Origin: Amycolatopsis umgeniensis
GTDB taxonomy: Bacteria; Actinomycetota; Actinomycetes; Mycobacteriales; Pseudonocardiaceae
DNA: 64,000 bases
NCBI RefSeq assembly: GCF_014205155.1
Contig: NZ_JACHMX010000001.1
Span: 8,618,001-8,682,000, forward strand
Direction of reading: 5' to 3'
Below the pieces are notes generated by a model, which made no database searches, was not told the origin of the DNA, and saw only the letters and a list, made by a program, of their open reading frames with translations. The translations under genes were made by a program, and so were the position numbers. Shown here one piece after another: positions 43,185-51,138 of this stretch (the stretch's first letter is position 1; every line of letters starts with the position of its first letter).

Positions 43185-43621
43185 CGGGTCTCCTCCAGGA
43201 TCTCGCGCAGGGCGGGCACCGCCAACGGTGCCAGAGATCGCGCGGCGGCGACGGAATCGTCGTCGTAACTGCCTTCGGCGTCGAGGATGTTGAGAACGCC
43301 GAGGGTACGGCCGTCGTCCACCACCGGGACGTTGATCACCGCGCCGCAGCCGAGCGTGTCGATGAGTTCGTGGTCGGCGAAGATCTCCCGCACCGCCGCG
43401 CCGTCCGGCCCGAAATAGGGTTCCTGTCCGGTGATGCACCGCTCCAGCCAGCCCGCGGCCACCTCGACGGTCTTTTCGCCGCCGACCGGGTAGGCGTGCG
43501 GGTGGCTGCTGTGCACGCGGCGCAACGCCCGCCGTTCGGGCACCCACGCCAGCACGGTGAACAGCCGTACGCCGATCGTGGCTCGGGTCTTGTCCTCCAC
43601 AGTGGACAGCGAGACGGTCAC
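43181..43621 (-). CDS. GAF-domain protein
   Basis: A 146-residue stand-alone GAF domain: GCGAVINVPVVDDGRTLGVL is typical. Its position between a transporter and an amidohydrolase, with 4-base overlaps on both sides, suggests it senses or binds the transported compound. An N-terminal-capped GAF with a conserved Cys could also be a methionine-sulfoxide-reductase-type fold, but the C-x-motif of fRMsr is not evident. Confidence 0.8.
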   Translation of the reverse strand: MTVSLSTVEDKTRATIGVRLFTVLAWVPERRALRRVHSSHPHAYPVGGEKTVEVAAGWLERCITGQEPYFGPDGAAVREIFADHELIDTLGCGAVINVPVVDDGRTLGVLNILDAEGSYDDDSVAAARSLAPLAVPALREILEETR

Positions 43622-45009
43622 TTCGTCATCTCCTTGGCGGTTTTCACGGGCGCGCCGTGTTCGGTGAGTTCTTCCAGGGACCGGCCTGCGGTGGACAGGC
43701 CGAACACGACCACACACACCACCCCGGCCGCCAGGACGGCGGTGGTCAGGCCGAAGACCCCGGCGAAGCCGAGACTCGCGGCGGAAAGGCCGATGATCGT
43801 CGGCGCCAGGATGCTGCCGACCCGGCCGAACGCGCTGGACAGGCCGGTCCCGCTGGCGCGGATCCAGGTCGGGAACACTTCGGGGGTGTAGGAGTACACG
43901 CCGGCGTAGGTGCCGTTGAGGAAGAACGACAGCACCGCCCCGGCGAGCGTGATCGACCACGGCGCGTCCATCTGGCTCAGCCAGAACGCGCTCACCGCCG
44001 AGCCCGCGAGGTACAACGCGATGGTGTGCTTGCGGTCGAGCCGTTCCGACAGCCAGGCCGCGGAGAAGTACCCGGGGATCTGCGCCAGGTAGATGATGAT
44101 CGAGAACTCGAAGCTCTTGGTCACGGTGATCCCCCGCTCGACGAGCAGCGTCGGGATCCAGGAGAAGAAACCGTAGTAGGAGAACGTGATCACGAACCAC
44201 ACGGTCCAGATCACCGCGGTGCGGCGGGCCATCGCCGGGCTCCACAGGAACTTCAGCGCGCTCAGGAGGTTGACCTTCGGTGTCTCCGTCGCGGGCTGGG
44301 CCTCGGTCTCGGCCACGGCCGGAAGTGCTCGACCCGTCGCCTTTTCGACGTCTCGCTCCAGTTTCGCGACGATCTTCTCCGCCTCGGCGTGCCGTCCGTT
44401 CGCGACCAGGAACCTGGGCGATTCCGGCAGGGAACGCCGCCACCACAGCAGCATGACGATCGGCAGCGCGGTGATCAGCTGCGCGACCCGCCAGCCTTCC
44501 GGCACCGTCGGGACGATGAACCGGCCGATCAGCGCGGCCATGACGAACCCGAACGAGAAGAACCCGGCGAGCGCGCCGACGAACCAGCCGCGCCGTTTGG
44601 CGGGGACGAATTCCGACAGGAAGGGTGCGATGATCGCGCTTTCGGCGCCCGCGCCTGCCCCGGCCAGCACCCGGGCGCCCAGGAAGATCTCGTAGTTGGG
44701 GGAGAAGGCGGCCAGTACCGAGAACACCGCGTAGAAGGCCAGCGCGTACATCATGACCTTCTTGCGGCCGATGCGGTCGCCCAGCAGGCCGGCGGCGATC
44801 GCGCCGAAGAGGAAGCCGAACGGCGTCGCCGAACCGATCAAGCCGAGCTGCCCGTTGTCGAGGCCCCAAGCCGCTTTCGCGCTCGGCAGGAGGAAGGCGA
44901 CCACGGCGGAGTCCATGCCGTCGAAGGTGTAACCGAGCCCGCCGATGAACAGGAGTACGTAATGGGGACGGCTCAGCGGGAGCCGGTCCAGTCGTGCCAG
45001 AAGCGTCAT
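43618..45009 (-). CDS. MFS transporter (sugar/aromatic-acid type)
   Basis: A 463-residue 12-helix major facilitator. The loop-2 motif GLLGDRIGRKKVMM and the later GRVGSILAPTI are visible, with a charged central loop (about 215-260). It belongs to the SP/AAHS-like group rather than to drug exporters. ATG at 45009 has AAGGCG upstream. The gene diverges from the RpiR regulator, with a palindromic operator between. Import of a carboxylate, amino acid or dipeptide is plausible. Confidence 0.87.
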   Translation of the reverse strand: MTLLARLDRLPLSRPHYVLLFIGGLGYTFDGMDSAVVAFLLPSAKAAWGLDNGQLGLIGSATPFGFLFGAIAAGLLGDRIGRKKVMMYALAFYAVFSVLAAFSPNYEIFLGARVLAGAGAGAESAIIAPFLSEFVPAKRRGWFVGALAGFFSFGFVMAALIGRFIVPTVPEGWRVAQLITALPIVMLLWWRRSLPESPRFLVANGRHAEAEKIVAKLERDVEKATGRALPAVAETEAQPATETPKVNLLSALKFLWSPAMARRTAVIWTVWFVITFSYYGFFSWIPTLLVERGITVTKSFEFSIIIYLAQIPGYFSAAWLSERLDRKHTIALYLAGSAVSAFWLSQMDAPWSITLAGAVLSFFLNGTYAGVYSYTPEVFPTWIRASGTGLSSAFGRVGSILAPTIIGLSAASLGFAGVFGLTTAVLAAGVVCVVVFGLSTAGRSLEELTEHGAPVKTAKEMTK

Positions 45010-45053
45010 GGGGAACGCCTTCCGTGGTTCGGGCGACGAGGAGTGCGGACAAC

Positions 45054-45091
45054 GTATACTGCGTTTCGGCAAAACTGCAATGGTTGTTGCA
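45054..45091 (-). promoter_or_regulatory. MFS promoter with candidate RpiR operator
   Basis: On the minus strand TTGCAG and TATACG, 16 bases apart, suit -35 and -10 boxes for the MFS operon. The inverted repeat TGCAA-N6-TTGCA (45076-45091) overlaps the -35 region and is a natural site for the divergently encoded RpiR repressor. All functions are inferred from sequence. Confidence 0.55.
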
Positions 45092-45144
45092 AGTGGTTCG
45101 ACGGGCACGATGCGTTACCGTGGCGCGGTCGAGGGAGGGTGTGC

Positions 45145-46071
45145 GTGACAGAGACGGGAACCGACGACGGTTTCGAGGCGTGGCTCCGGGATCGGACGCC
45201 GGAACGCGGCCTGCGGCCGAAGTCGGCCGCCGTCCTCGAGGTGCTGGTCTCGCAGCCCCGACGGGCGTCGTTCGGGTCGACGGCCGAGCTCGCCCAGCTC
45301 GCCGGGGTCAACGTCGCCACCGTCACCCGCACCGCGCAGGCGCTGGGTTTCGCCGGCTGGCCCGCGCTGCAACAGGAGCTGCGGGCGCGGTACATGTCGT
45401 CGCTGAGTGCGCCGCAGGTGGCCGAGGAGCATCGCGACGTCGACTCGCCCGGTTCGGCGTCGCTGCGCCGCGACCTCGACGGTCTCGGCCTGCTCAACCG
45501 GCGGGTCGCCGAGGACGAGATCCGCAACGTCGCCGAGGCCGTCGCCGCCGCGCGCCGCACGCTCGTCATCGCCGACGGAAGTTATGCCGCGGTCGGGATC
45601 GCGTTCGCGCACAACGCCCGGCTCGCCGGATACGACGTCCACGCGATCACCGCCGGGGATGCCGAACTCGCCAACGCCACGGCGAAACTCTCGTCCGAAG
45701 ACGTGCTCATCGCGATCAGTTTCTGGCGCCTGTACGAAAGTACGGTGCTCGCCGCGAACGAGGCGAAGGCAAGGGGAGCACGCGCGTTCGCGATCACCGA
45801 CGCGGCGAGCCCCGCGTTGGCGGGCGCCGTCGAGCAGGTGCTGATGGTGCCGGCCGAGGGCGTGACCTTTTTCCCGTCGCTGACCGCCGGGATGAGCCTG
45901 GTGCAGGCGATCGTCGCGCAACTCGCCGCCGTCGATCCCGTCCGTACCGGCGAATCCATCGAGGCGGCCGAGGCCATGTGGTCGAGGTTCGATCTGCTGC
46001 ATCGCCGCCCGGGGTCGGCCGAACGGTCAGTGCCGAAAAGGCCGACCGGTCGAGGCGCCTCCACCGGATGA
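45145..46071 (+). CDS. RpiR-family regulator with SIS domain
   Basis: A 308-residue protein: HTH_6 domain (about 20-95, with TAELAQLAGVNVATVTRTAQ) plus a SIS domain (about 130-265). SIS domains bind phosphosugars or related ligands. GTG at 45145 has GAGGGAGGG upstream. It diverges from the MFS-GAF-amidohydrolase operon, which it probably represses. Confidence 0.9.
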   Translation: MTETGTDDGFEAWLRDRTPERGLRPKSAAVLEVLVSQPRRASFGSTAELAQLAGVNVATVTRTAQALGFAGWPALQQELRARYMSSLSAPQVAEEHRDVDSPGSASLRRDLDGLGLLNRRVAEDEIRNVAEAVAAARRTLVIADGSYAAVGIAFAHNARLAGYDVHAITAGDAELANATAKLSSEDVLIAISFWRLYESTVLAANEAKARGARAFAITDAASPALAGAVEQVLMVPAEGVTFFPSLTAGMSLVQAIVAQLAAVDPVRTGESIEAAEAMWSRFDLLHRRPGSAERSVPKRPTGRGASTG

Positions 46072-46151
46072 CCGATCCGCCGCACCCCCTCGGGAAGCGA
46101 TCCTGGTTCCAGGCCGCCGGAACGGGCGGCACGGGGATCGAGGAGGCAGAA

Positions 46152-46316
46152 ATGACGATCATCGCGACTTTGGGCGCCTACGCCGGGTTCGCACTGCTGA
46201 CGCTGATGGCGGTGACCCCGCTGCTGGTCGAACTCGACCAGCGCTTCCCGGTCACCCGCCGCGCCAAGACGGCCGAACGGGAACGCCGGATGCCCGCCAA
46301 CCTCGCTTCGGCGTGA
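46152..46316 (+). CDS. 54-residue membrane protein
   Basis: A short frame with one strong hydrophobic helix (about 3-26), then a basic tail VTRRAKTAERERRMPANL. GAGGAGG lies 5 bases before the ATG at 46152, which is a strong argument for expression. It follows the RpiR stop by 80 bases. No family recognised. Confidence 0.6.
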   Translation: MTIIATLGAYAGFALLTLMAVTPLLVELDQRFPVTRRAKTAERERRMPANLASA

Positions 46317-46401
46317 CGCAGAGCACAGGGACTACCTCACGTGAGTGATTCCGGAACCGCCAAGTCGTGACTTTGCGTCGCGTTATGGAACGCTGAGTGA
46401 C

Positions 46402-46707
46402 GTGACCGTGGACTGCTGCACCAACGCCCAACCCGCCGACGCCTTCGCGGAGTTCCGCCGGAACATCGACGAGCTGACCCAGTCCTTCATCGACGCCTGC
46501 CGTCAAGGCCGCAGTCCTGGCGACGCCACCCTTGACCTTCTGCAGCGGATCCACCATGAAGACCGCAACTGGGTCGTCGTCCACCTGACCTTCGCCATCG
46601 CGGCGCTCGCGCACCAGAGAGCCCTGGCTCCGGCCGAGTCCATCACCCGGCCAGGTGGCGTAACGGGTGCGCCGGAGCGGGCGTTGCTAGCTTCCGCGAG
46701 TGACTGA
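46402..46707 (+). CDS. conserved-looking hypothetical protein
   Basis: About 101 residues from GTG at 46402, with helical character (AFAEFRRNIDELTQSFIDAC) and no membrane segment. A GTG at 46345 would add 19 residues. The sequence beyond residue 80 is low in structure. The stop overlaps the VanZ-like start by 8 bases, suggesting coupling. Function unknown. Confidence 0.5.
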   Translation: MTVDCCTNAQPADAFAEFRRNIDELTQSFIDACRQGRSPGDATLDLLQRIHHEDRNWVVVHLTFAIAALAHQRALAPAESITRPGGVTGAPERALLASASD

Positions 46708-47836
46708 TCCGACCGTCTCCGCGATCATCGCGGTGTTCGCGGGTTTCGTACTCGCGGGCCTCCTCGCCGTCCCGTACATCGCGGCGAGCTACCGGCGCCG
46801 CGGCGAACTCGGGCTCTGGCGGGTCCTGCTGGTGTTCGGGTTCCTGGTCTACGCCATGTCACTGTGGACGTACACGTTGCTCCCCGTCCCGCAGACGACG
46901 GCGGCATGGTGCGCCGAGCACGCGACGAGCCACCTGCAGTTGCGCCCGTTCCAGTTAGTCGCCGACATCCACCGCGAACAGACCGGGGCGGGCCTGAGGG
47001 CCTTTCTGCGCAATCCCGCGGTCCAGCAGGCGGTCTTCAACGTCGCCTTGTTCGTGCCGCTGGGGATGTTCGTGCGGCATCTCTTCCGGCGAGGTTTCGC
47101 CGCCACCGTCGCCATCGGGTTCGCGGTCTCGCTGTTCATCGAAGGCACCCAGCTCACCGGGGTCTGGTTCCTGTTCGACTGCCCGTACCGGCTCGCCGAC
47201 GTCGACGACCTGCTGACCAACACGCTCGGCGCCGCCGTCGGTTTCGGGCTCGCCCCCTTGCTGCGGCTGCTGCCGGGGAACGAGCCGTCCGCGCCGCCGG
47301 GAACGCCGCGGCCGGTCACCGCGCGCCGCCGTCTGCTCGGGATGGCCGTCGACTTCGTCTCGGTGGTCCTGCTCGGCACCACCATCGGGATCGTGACGAC
47401 CCTGCTGGCGGGCGAACCGAACACCGTGGTCGGGGCGCTGACCAGCACCCTGCTGCCCGCGGTGCTCCTGCTGTTCGTCATCCCCGTCGCGGGTAACGGC
47501 GCCAGCTTCGGCCAGCGGATCGTGTTGCTGCGCCCTGCCGGGCCGGACGGCGGGAAACCCGCCCTGTGGCGGATGGTCGTGCGATTCCTCGCCGGTTCCG
47601 GCGGCTACTTCACGCTGCTCACCCTGGCCTCCGCGGTCAACAGCGGATTCGAGCCGCTGGCGAATCTGCTGTTCTTCGTGAGCGGCATCCTCGCGATCCG
47701 GCCTCAAGGCCACAAAGGACTGTCCGGTCTCATCGCCGGGCTGGAGGTCGTCGACGTACGCGAGATCCCCGCCGAGTCCTTGGTGAAGGTCGGCGTGCAG
47801 GACGATCCCGGTCAGGACTCACGTGGTGGGTCGTGA
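46700..47836 (+). CDS. VanZ-like and RDD-like fused membrane protein
   Basis: A 378-residue membrane protein. The N-terminal VanZ-like domain (about 40-195) contains VFNVALFVPLGMFVRHLFRR and IEGTQLTGVWFLFDCPYRLADVDDLLTN. A second domain (about 210-350) has RRLLGMAVDFVSVVL and GASFGQRIVLLRP, as in RDD proteins. VanZ relatives are linked to teicoplanin resistance, but most are uncharacterised; with glycopeptide producers common in this genus the link is worth noting without claiming it. The GTG at 46700 overlaps the previous gene. Confidence 0.82.
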   Translation: MTDPTVSAIIAVFAGFVLAGLLAVPYIAASYRRRGELGLWRVLLVFGFLVYAMSLWTYTLLPVPQTTAAWCAEHATSHLQLRPFQLVADIHREQTGAGLRAFLRNPAVQQAVFNVALFVPLGMFVRHLFRRGFAATVAIGFAVSLFIEGTQLTGVWFLFDCPYRLADVDDLLTNTLGAAVGFGLAPLLRLLPGNEPSAPPGTPRPVTARRRLLGMAVDFVSVVLLGTTIGIVTTLLAGEPNTVVGALTSTLLPAVLLLFVIPVAGNGASFGQRIVLLRPAGPDGGKPALWRMVVRFLAGSGGYFTLLTLASAVNSGFEPLANLLFFVSGILAIRPQGHKGLSGLIAGLEVVDVREIPAESLVKVGVQDDPGQDSRGGS

Positions 47837-47870
47837 GTTGTAGGGGCGGTTCTCACCACTCACGACCACC
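47825..47870. terminator. stem-loop after VanZ-like gene
   Basis: Arms at 47825-47838 and 47858-47870 (GGTCGTGAGT / ACTCACGACC with one extra G) and a 19-base loop span the stop codon of the VanZ-like gene. A Rho-independent-type terminator without U-tract is likely. Confidence 0.5.
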
Positions 47871-47888
47871 CGCCGCACCGCCACTCGG

Positions 47889-47902
47889 GTGTCGCGAAAG
47901 CC
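47889..47902. repeat. decayed half copy of the GTGTCGCGAAAGCC repeat
   Basis: Fourteen bases (GTGTCGCGAAAGCC) match exactly the left end of the palindromes at 7461 and 28323, after which the similarity stops. It looks like the remnant of a fourth copy. Confidence 0.55.
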
Positions 47903-47991
47903 GACGCGCTGGGCGACCCGATCGGGTCGTTCCCGCCGTTCACGCGAGTCATTCCGCCGGGTGACGGGCGCGGACCGGAACACTCCCCGCG

Positions 47992-48417
47992 GTGGACGTG
48001 GAGTCGATGGATGACGTGGCCGACTGCCTGCTCTCGGTGGCTTGGAACATTTTCCCGCTGATGGGGAAACCGCGCGCGAGCCCGGGGGACCGGTCGGAGG
48101 AGATCCGTTCCTTCCTCGTCGACATCTGCCACGACGCCGGGCTGCGGGCCCGTGAATGGGCGGCGGCGCACGGAGCGGGGACAGCGGCGGATCGCCATCT
48201 CTTCCTGCGGCTCGCCGAAGTCGGGGCGGACGCGAATCTGTTCCTGGGCATGGTTTCCGGCACGCTGGTGGTCGATCACGAGCGGGTCCGCCGCCGGTGG
48301 ACCGAGATCGAGGCGCTGGTCCGTGAGGCGCACGAGCTCGCCGGGCTGATCAAGGGGCGGCCGTCACCGCGGCCGCCCCTCGTCGGCGATCAGTCCTTTT
48401 CGAGCGTCAGGTCGTAG
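47992..48417 (+). CDS. hypothetical helical protein
   Basis: A 141-residue soluble protein, mostly helical (SEEIRSFLVDICHDAGLRAR; RRRWTEIEALVREAHELAGL). GTG at 47992, with GTG at 47998 and ATG at 48007 as alternatives. Its last 28 bases overlap the 3' end of the convergent protease gene. No family recognised. Confidence 0.55.
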   Translation: MDVESMDDVADCLLSVAWNIFPLMGKPRASPGDRSEEIRSFLVDICHDAGLRAREWAAAHGAGTAADRHLFLRLAEVGADANLFLGMVSGTLVVDHERVRRRWTEIEALVREAHELAGLIKGRPSPRPPLVGDQSFSSVRS

Positions 48418-49484
48418 CGGTTGAGCACCTCCTTGACGGGCTGGAAGAAGGTGGTGCCACCCGAAGCGCAGTCACCGGAGCCGCCCGAGGTCATGCCCTG
48501 TGCCTGCACCAGTTTCGTGCCGGAACCCGACGACGGACGGCTGACGAACGAGCCGCCGGAGTCGCCCGGCTCGGCGCAGGCGTCGGTCTGGGTGAGGCCC
48601 TTCACGACGTTGCCGTTGCCGTAGTTCACCGTCTGGTCCAGTGCCTCGACCCGCCCGCACTGCCAGTGGGTGGTGATCCCGGACCGGCAGATCCGGCCGC
48701 CGACGCCGACGACGTCGGCACCCTCGATCCGCACGTCCGAACCGTCCTCGTAGCGGTCGACCCGGGGCGGGGAGTCGACGTCGGAGTGGGTCACCTTGAC
48801 GGTGCCGTAGTCGTTGACGGGGAAGGACGACTTCGCGACCTTGCCGATCGTGCCGTCGACGCCACTCACGGTGCCGCCGAGTTCGGTGCAGTGACCCGCG
48901 GTGATCACGTAACGATCGTCGTCGTCATAGGCGTTGAACCCGACCGAGCAGGCGCCGCCGCTGAAGTAGAGCCCCTGCCCGCCGATCACGTCCCACAGCG
49001 GTCGCGGCGCGCTCTTCACCTGGTCCACCCGGACCGGGACCCCGGCCGCCGCCACCCAGGCCAGGCCTGCGGCATCACCGCCCACCACGCTGACCACGAC
49101 CTCGTTCGCGGGCGCGTCGACGTACCAGCCCGCGACCGAACCGGGGAGACCGGCGGTTCTGTTGTCCAATGTGGCCTGGATCTTCTTCAGATCGGCGGAA
49201 CTGTGCTTCAGCACCTTCGGGATCGCGCCCGCCGAACGGATCCTGGCCGAGTGGCTCGCGTCGGTGGTGCCGACGACCAGGTCGCCGGTCGTCGTGTCCA
49301 ACCAGGAGCCGGCGAACGCGGCGCCGAGCGAAGTGCCGAGTTTCTGCTGCGCGGCGGCCAACGTGGCCGGACCCGCCGCTTCGTTCAGCACGGATGTCGC
49401 CGCCGAAGCCGGGGTCGCGAAGGCGGTGACGGCCGCCGCGGCGCCGAGCAGGGCGGTCATGACGCGATGTGGACGTCGGATCAC
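48390..49484 (-). CDS. secreted S1 serine protease (streptogrisin-like)
   Basis: About 364 residues: signal peptide, a propeptide (about 35-165, including LNEAAGPATLAAAQQKLGTS) and a chymotrypsin-fold protease. The triad is visible as His in ITAGHC, Asp in NDYGTVKV and Ser in EPGDSGGS. GGAGG lies 5 bases upstream of the GTG at 49484, so that is the likely start; the ATG at 49496 would lie inside that ribosome binding site. The propeptide should assist folding and be cleaved off. Extracellular protein digestion is its probable role. Confidence 0.9.
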   Translation of the reverse strand: MIRRPHRVMTALLGAAAAVTAFATPASAATSVLNEAAGPATLAAAQQKLGTSLGAAFAGSWLDTTTGDLVVGTTDASHSARIRSAGAIPKVLKHSSADLKKIQATLDNRTAGLPGSVAGWYVDAPANEVVVSVVGGDAAGLAWVAAAGVPVRVDQVKSAPRPLWDVIGGQGLYFSGGACSVGFNAYDDDDRYVITAGHCTELGGTVSGVDGTIGKVAKSSFPVNDYGTVKVTHSDVDSPPRVDRYEDGSDVRIEGADVVGVGGRICRSGITTHWQCGRVEALDQTVNYGNGNVVKGLTQTDACAEPGDSGGSFVSRPSSGSGTKLVQAQGMTSGGSGDCASGGTTFFQPVKEVLNRYDLTLEKD

Positions 49485-49827
49485 GAAAACCTCCATGGGA
49501 TTGCGGAATTCGTTGCGGGGTGTGTACTGAGAAGCGCTCCTCGATCGACGTTACGACAGCGGGGTAGCGGCCGAATGCCGCCATTTGAGTAGCGCTGGTG
49601 ATTCCCCTTACCGGCTCAATGGAATGGGTTTTCTCCGACGCTACTCACTCTTGTGAGTGGAGCTTGCCCGATTTACCGTCCCCGGATTGTCCACTCGCGC
49701 ACGACAATCAGCGACGCTCTTGCCCCGTTCGGGAAAGGGGGCAAGAGCGTCGAGAACGGTGTATCACCTGATTGTGTCCGGAGCTGGACCCGTTCGTCCG
49801 CATCGGTGACGAACGCGTCTCTTTCGC
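49485..49827. other. intergenic region with two palindromes
   Basis: A 343-base gap between two minus-strand genes. It should hold the protease promoter, but I cannot identify -35/-10 boxes with confidence. ACTCAC-TCTT-GTGAGT at 49643-49658 is a perfect short palindrome that may be an operator. A strong hairpin at 49712-49752 is listed separately. No coding sequence is supported. Confidence 0.6.
49712..49752. terminator. hairpin between protease promoter and M56 gene
   Basis: Perfect 15-base arms (49712-49726 and 49738-49752) flank an 11-base loop. It lies 76 bases after the M56 stop on the minus strand and probably ends the blaI-M56 transcript. Confidence 0.65.
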
Positions 49828-50745
49828 TCACCAGCAGGAAAGGAGACCCGCCGTGAACATCAGGCCGACGGTGAGCACGGGCGGGGCGAACAGCGCCAGG
49901 GTTCCGCCCGCGACGGCGCGCATCCGGTCCGGAAAGCGCGACGGGCCGTCGGGATGCCGTGCCAGCCAGCGCAGCCGGAGCGCGGTGTCGCCGCCTCCGG
50001 AGGCGTGGATCGACAGCAGGGCCGAGCGCACGGTCTCCGGTCCGTGCCCGGCCGCCGCGGCCCTGTCCGCGGCGGCTTCGACGAGCAGCCGGACCGCGCC
50101 GGGGAGTTCGCGCATGAGCGGGACGAACCGCAGCGTACGGCCCAGTGTTTCGGCGCATCCGGCGAGAAGGTGATGCCTGCCGCGCAGATGAGCGTGTTCG
50201 TGGGCCAGCACGGCGTTGAGTTCCCGGGAGGTGAGCCGGCCCGCCAGGCCGCGGCTCGCGACGATCAGGCCGTCGCGGCCGCCGAGGCTGTAGGCGATCG
50301 GCCGCTCGTCGGGCAGCCACAACGTCGCGATCGGCCGCTCGTCGCCGGTACCCGCCAGCCGGAGGACGTCCCGATGCCGTCGGTGCAGCAGGGTGCTGCG
50401 TTTCCGGCGCCGGGCCGAGGACACGGCCAGCCGCACGGTGACGATCACGACCGTCGCACCCGCGAAAGTGCCGGCGACGGGATCGAGTGCGGGAAGGCCG
50501 CTGTGGCCGACGGCCGCCCAGCAGTCGTGGAGGATCCGGGTGATCGCCGCGGCGGGACCGTGGTCGGGCAAGACGAGGAGCAGGACCGCGCCGAGGGTGC
50601 CGGCGAGCACGCCGAGCGCGGTCAGCAACCACCACGCGAGCGCCGTTCCGGGACTGATCCCGCCGGCGGTCAGCCTGCCGAGCAACCGGGGCGAAAACCA
50701 GCCGATCACCACGACACCGAACAGGAGCACCGCCGCCAGGATCAT
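49828..50745 (-). CDS. M56-family (BlaR1-like) membrane metallopeptidase
   Basis: A 305-residue membrane protein with hydrophobic helices near both termini. The zinc motif HEHAH (His182, Glu183, His186) sits in LNAVLAHEHAHLRGRHH, typical of M56. Unlike staphylococcal BlaR1 it has no C-terminal penicillin-binding sensor, so the signal is not evident. It overlaps the blaI-like stop by 4 bases, the usual arrangement in which M56 protease inactivates the BlaI repressor. Confidence 0.9.
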   Translation of the reverse strand: MILAAVLLFGVVVIGWFSPRLLGRLTAGGISPGTALAWWLLTALGVLAGTLGAVLLLVLPDHGPAAAITRILHDCWAAVGHSGLPALDPVAGTFAGATVVIVTVRLAVSSARRRKRSTLLHRRHRDVLRLAGTGDERPIATLWLPDERPIAYSLGGRDGLIVASRGLAGRLTSRELNAVLAHEHAHLRGRHHLLAGCAETLGRTLRFVPLMRELPGAVRLLVEAAADRAAAAGHGPETVRSALLSIHASGGGDTALRLRWLARHPDGPSRFPDRMRAVAGGTLALFAPPVLTVGLMFTAGLLSCW

Positions 50746-51101
50746 CGCCGCGGCTTCCGGCGCAGTGCCCGCCGCAGGATGTCCGACTCCTCTTCGGTGA
50801 CCGAACGCGCGAAATGCAACAGCACCGATTCCCGGTCCTCCGAGGAATCGAGGAGTTCGCGCAGGCTTTGCGCGGTGGCCTCCTCGCGGGTGGTCGCGGG
50901 GCGATAGCGGTACGCGCGATTCTCCATTTCACGTACGACCCATTCCTTGCGATGCAGGTTGTCCAGCACCGTCATCACCGTGGTGTAGGCGAGGTCGCGA
51001 TCCCGGTTGATCGCCTCGAGCACCTGGCGGACTCGCAAGGGTTCCGCCGAATTCCAGAGCACGTCCATCACCGACGCTTCGAGCTCGCCCAGCCGTTGCA
51101 T
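50742..51101 (-). CDS. BlaI/MecI/CopY-family repressor
   Basis: A 119-residue winged-helix repressor. The segments LGELEASVMDVLWNSAEPLR and AYTTVMTVLDNLHRKEWVVR are diagnostic. ATG at 51101 has GGAGGT upstream. It should bind TACTA/TAGTA-type palindromes, and such boxes occur in the window at 52232-52292. The M56 protease downstream would relieve repression. Members respond to beta-lactams, but in actinobacteria also to copper or envelope stress. Confidence 0.92.
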   Translation of the reverse strand: MQRLGELEASVMDVLWNSAEPLRVRQVLEAINRDRDLAYTTVMTVLDNLHRKEWVVREMENRAYRYRPATTREEATAQSLRELLDSSEDRESVLLHFARSVTEEESDILRRALRRKPRR

Positions 51102-51138
51102 GACACCTCCGCACGGAAGGATACTGCGTGCGCCACGG

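Noticed and set aside
47860..48333. 158-codon minus-strand frame opposite the hypothetical gene
   Set aside because: Its product is Arg/Pro-rich and it runs through the decayed repeat; the plus-strand frame has a more protein-like composition, although support for either is modest.
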